Shown here: piece by piece, positions 6,655 through 9,121 of the stretch
How positions within the stretch are numbered: position 1 is the stretch's first letter
Layout: each line of letters starts with the position of its first letter
Assembly (NCBI GenBank): GCA_010031985.1
Contig: RGYP01000057.1
Coordinates: 1 to 9,121 of the forward strand
DNA length: 9,121 nt
Reading direction: 5' to 3'
Source of the DNA: Gammaproteobacteria bacterium
GTDB taxonomy: Bacteria; Pseudomonadota; Gammaproteobacteria; Steroidobacterales; Steroidobacteraceae
Notes under the pieces: model-generated
What the model was told of the DNA's origin: nothing
What the model saw: only the letters and a program-made list of their open reading frames with translations
The model's database searches: none
Translations under genes and position numbers: made by a program

Positions 6655-9060
6655 ATGACGACCAAGCTTGCGATTGCGATAGTAGGCTCCGGACCGGGCG
6701 GGCTGAGTGCAGCCGCCCGGGCAGCCGAGGTGGGCGTATCGCACGTTCTGCTTGAGCAAACGGCAGCGCATTCGAACACGATCCAGAAGTATCAAAAGGG
6801 CAAGCACGTGATGGCTGAGCCCAATATTCTGCCGCTGCGCAGTCCGATGCGTTTCGAGGCCGGCACCCGCGAAAAAATTCTCGGCGAATGGGCCGAGGGC
6901 CTTGTCGAGCATAAAGTCGATATTCGCTACGGTGCCGAGGTCGTCGGCATCAGCGGTGCCAAGGGCGACTTCCACCTGAAGTTGCAGGATGGCAGCGAAG
7001 TCTTGGCCGAGAACGTCATTCTCGGCATCGGCCTGCAGGGTAATCCGCGCCGTCTGGGCGTGCCGGGCGATGGCCTGCCTTGTGTGCAGTACACGCTCGA
7101 TGATCCTGATGAATACAAGGACGAGGTCATTGTCGTCGTCGGCGCCGGTGATGCGGCGATCGAAAACGCCGTGGCGCTCGCCAGACAAAACACCGTCTAT
7201 CTGGTCAATCGGTCGAGTGAGTTCTCGCGTTGCAAAGACGGCAATCTCGCGCTGATCTTGAAGACCATCGAGGCGGGAAAGGTCACCTGCCTGTATTCGA
7301 CGCAATGCGCTTCTTTGACCGAGACGCCGGCTGGCGAGAGACCGTATTTGTTGGCGTTGAATACCTCGACTGGCGAAATACAGTTGCCCTGCAATCGCAT
7401 CATCGCGCGCCTCGGTGCCACGCCGCCGCGAAAGTTCGTCGAATCCTGCGGGATCAAGTTTCCGTCGAATGATCCGTCTTCGCTACCCGTTCTTTCGACG
7501 TCCTATGAGTCGAACGTTCCCGGACTTTATGTGATCGGCGCCTTGGGCGGCTATCCGCTGATCAAGCAGGCCATGAACCAGGGCTACGAAGTCGTGGAGT
7601 TCATTCGCGGCAATCCGGTAGCACCTGCGGACGAACCCCTGCTTGCCGCGAAGTTTGCGGGAATCCCCGGGCATCGCACGGTTTCGGAAACTCTGCAGGC
7701 GATGCAGCAGCGCATTCCGCTGTTCACCGAAGTGAACCCGCTGATTTTCCGCGAACTGATTCTCGGCAGCACCATCCACGTGCTCAAGCCGGGCGAAGTC
7801 GTCTTCAAACGCAACGACTACACCAATTCTTTCTACACCATCTTCAATGGTGGTGTGGATATTCAGATCGACGACAATGACCCGGCAAAGCGAATTTCCC
7901 TGGCGCTCGGTCAATTCTTTGGCGAAATGGGTTTGTTGTCGGGACGTCGCCGTACTGCGACGGTACTTGCCGGAAAAGATTGTGTATTGATCGAGACTCC
8001 AAGACGCGACGTCTTGAAGTTGCTGAGTTCGGTGGATGCGGCACGCGCGGTGATCGACCAGACCTTCATCTTGCGCGCGATCCAGAGCGGATTTGCGCCA
8101 CAGGCCAAGACGGCAGAACTGTTGCCGATCGCCGCGAAATCAAAACTCAATCGCTACAAAGCAGGGCAGGTCGTCTTCAGCGAAGGCGACGAGGCGGACG
8201 CATTGCACCTCGTGCGCAGTGGTTCGCTCGCCGTGTTGCGCTCGGTAGGTGGCCGCGAGATCGTCACGTCGTACGTGGCGGCCGGCAACTATGTCGGTGA
8301 GATGGGTTTGATGGGCAACACGCGGCGCAGTGCGACGGTTCGCGCCACCGTTGTCACCGAGACGATCAGTCTCGATGCAAATACCTTCGCAGAGCTTCTG
8401 CAAAAGAATTCCGCACTGCGAGCCGAGCTCGAAGCGACGGTGCGTCAACGTATCGCGAGCAATACGCGCTTGCAGGGGCAGGATAACGCCGGCGAACTGA
8501 TCTCGTTCCTGCTCAAGCAAGGCCTGGGCGAAGCCACCGACGTCCTGCTGATCGACGAGACGTTGTGCGTTGGTTGCGATAATTGCGAACGTGCGTGCGC
8601 GGCGACCCATGGCGGTACCTCGCGTCTCGATCGAGCGGCAGGGCCAACGTATGCGAACGTGCACGTGCCGACATCCTGTCGGCATTGCGAAGACCCGCAT
8701 TGCATGAAGGACTGCCCGCCGGACGCCATTCGTCGCTCGCCCAACGGCGAAGTGTTTGTCGGCGACAACTGCATCGGTTGCGGCAATTGCGAGCGTAATT
8801 GTCCTTACGGCGTGATTCAGCTCGCGGGTCCGCCACCGGAGCAGCCCTCATTGGCGTCTTGGCTGATGTTCGGCAGCAAGAAAGAGAATGTCTTCGGCGA
8901 GGTACAGGGTCTCGGGCGCAAGCACCATCATCATCACCATGACCACGGTGCGCCCAAGGCGGTGAAGAAAGCCGTCAAGTGCGACATGTGCAAGGGTCAG
9001 GATGGCGGTCCCGCCTGCGTGCGCGCTTGCGAACGCCGAGAGCGGTCAGCCAAAAAATGA
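6655..9060 (+). CDS. FAD/NAD(P) oxidoreductase - two cyclic-nucleotide-binding domains - four-cluster ferredoxin fusion (C-terminus anomalous)
   Basis: An 801-residue cytoplasmic electron-transfer protein. Residues 1-330: pyridine-nucleotide oxidoreductase fold with FAD-binding GSGPGG (11-16) and NAD(P)-binding VVGAGDAAIENA (from 161). There is no CxxC redox disulfide; only Cys143 lies near that place. Residues about 365-480 and 486-600: two cNBDs, with GEMGLL (423-428; Glu424, Arg433) and GEMGLM (548-553; Glu549, Arg558). Residues about 630-792: DmsB/HybA-type ferredoxin with 16 cysteines: 638, 641, 644, 648; 675, 678, 683, 687; 706, 709, 712, 716; 776, 779, 788, 792. A six-His run (757-762) followed by DH lies between the third and fourth groups. 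ATG at 6655, 1 bp after the dehydrogenase stop, is preferred to TTG at 6637. The family normally continues after the last Cys with PTGA, but here ERRERSAKK and a stop follow, so the end may be artefactual. Likely moves electrons between NAD(P)H and an unknown partner. Confidence 0.88.
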   Translation: MTTKLAIAIVGSGPGGLSAAARAAEVGVSHVLLEQTAAHSNTIQKYQKGKHVMAEPNILPLRSPMRFEAGTREKILGEWAEGLVEHKVDIRYGAEVVGISGAKGDFHLKLQDGSEVLAENVILGIGLQGNPRRLGVPGDGLPCVQYTLDDPDEYKDEVIVVVGAGDAAIENAVALARQNTVYLVNRSSEFSRCKDGNLALILKTIEAGKVTCLYSTQCASLTETPAGERPYLLALNTSTGEIQLPCNRIIARLGATPPRKFVESCGIKFPSNDPSSLPVLSTSYESNVPGLYVIGALGGYPLIKQAMNQGYEVVEFIRGNPVAPADEPLLAAKFAGIPGHRTVSETLQAMQQRIPLFTEVNPLIFRELILGSTIHVLKPGEVVFKRNDYTNSFYTIFNGGVDIQIDDNDPAKRISLALGQFFGEMGLLSGRRRTATVLAGKDCVLIETPRRDVLKLLSSVDAARAVIDQTFILRAIQSGFAPQAKTAELLPIAAKSKLNRYKAGQVVFSEGDEADALHLVRSGSLAVLRSVGGREIVTSYVAAGNYVGEMGLMGNTRRSATVRATVVTETISLDANTFAELLQKNSALRAELEATVRQRIASNTRLQGQDNAGELISFLLKQGLGEATDVLLIDETLCVGCDNCERACAATHGGTSRLDRAAGPTYANVHVPTSCRHCEDPHCMKDCPPDAIRRSPNGEVFVGDNCIGCGNCERNCPYGVIQLAGPPPEQPSLASWLMFGSKKENVFGEVQGLGRKHHHHHHDHGAPKAVKKAVKCDMCKGQDGGPACVRACERRERSAKK

Positions 9061-9121
9061 GCGCGGCGCCGATGCCACCCAAAATGTAACCAAGCCACGT
9101 CCCGCCATTCGGTGGCGAGAG
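8975..9121 (-). other. Possible displaced fragment of a membrane-protein gene, read on the minus strand at the right edge
   Basis: The minus strand is open from the right edge to a TGA at 8977-8975. Its first 33 or so codons read as a membrane segment: a short lead LSPPNGGTW, then LGYILGGIGAALIFWLTALG, then basic VRKRAR. Hydrophobic helix plus positive tail is a normal membrane-anchor pattern. After RKRAR (about 9017) the frame runs antisense into the ferredoxin gene and becomes an Arg/Asp/His-rich, non-protein-like tail. So only about 9018-9121 looks like true coding sequence. I cannot name the protein. It could be the start of a membrane partner that belongs on the plus strand downstream and has been inverted, or the last helix of a convergent gene. 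Confidence 0.4.

Noticed and set aside
8140..8700. Minus-strand open frame of 186 codons opposite the ferredoxin part
   Set aside because: It is the shadow of the second cNBD and the first cysteine groups. No domain is recognisable.
8923..8940. Six-His run resembling a cloning-vector purification tag
   Set aside because: The frame continues through natural ferredoxin sequence on both sides, including the last four cysteines, and no vector sequence is seen.
9028..9121. Simple frameshift as the cause of the odd ferredoxin C-terminus
   Set aside because: Neither of the other two plus-strand frames gives the expected PTGA continuation. A one- or two-base error does not explain it, while the minus strand reads as a membrane helix.

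Overview
The window looks like a piece of a proteobacterial chromosome, probably gammaproteobacterial. The DNA is G+C-rich (about 60% by eye), genes are tightly packed, several starts are GTG, and GlgC and GlgA match the Escherichia coli type closely along their length. No RNA gene, insertion sequence or CRISPR array is visible. A finer taxonomic placement cannot be made from the sequence alone.

Left part, minus strand (1-1681): a glgC-glgA operon for glycogen synthesis. ADP-glucose pyrophosphorylase (glgC) is complete. Glycogen synthase (glgA) overlaps its stop codon and runs off the left edge. A 143-bp divergent spacer (1682-1824) separates glgC from a set of plus-strand genes. Both genes flanking the spacer appear to start at GTG codons with good Shine-Dalgarno sequences.

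Right part, plus strand (1825-9060): four genes. The first encodes an unusual fusion of an aquaporin-type channel with a C-terminal cyclic-nucleotide-binding domain (cNBD). After a 207-bp spacer with three small hairpins come an 891-aa GH63-type glucosidase, a short-chain dehydrogenase of the glucose 1-dehydrogenase type, and an 801-aa electron-transfer fusion. The fusion contains an FAD/NAD(P) oxidoreductase domain, two cNBDs and a 16-cysteine four-cluster ferredoxin domain. The last three genes are 32 bp and 1 bp apart and look like one operon.

How they may work together (inference): the glucosidase releases free glucose from a glucoside or compatible solute, and the dehydrogenase oxidises it while making NAD(P)H. 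The flavo-iron-sulfur protein passes electrons from NAD(P)H to an unknown acceptor, possibly a membrane partner. The channel moves water or a small solute. Three cNBDs, all with the phosphate-cassette Glu and Arg and none with a DNA-binding domain attached, suggest that a cyclic nucleotide acts directly on both the channel and the redox enzyme. Glycogen synthesis next door fits a carbon-storage and osmotic-balance theme.

Right edge: the last gene loses its expected C-terminal continuation just after its sixteenth cysteine. From there to the edge the minus strand, not the plus strand, reads as a clean transmembrane segment. This suggests an inversion or an inverted assembly/amplification chimera near 9020-9035.
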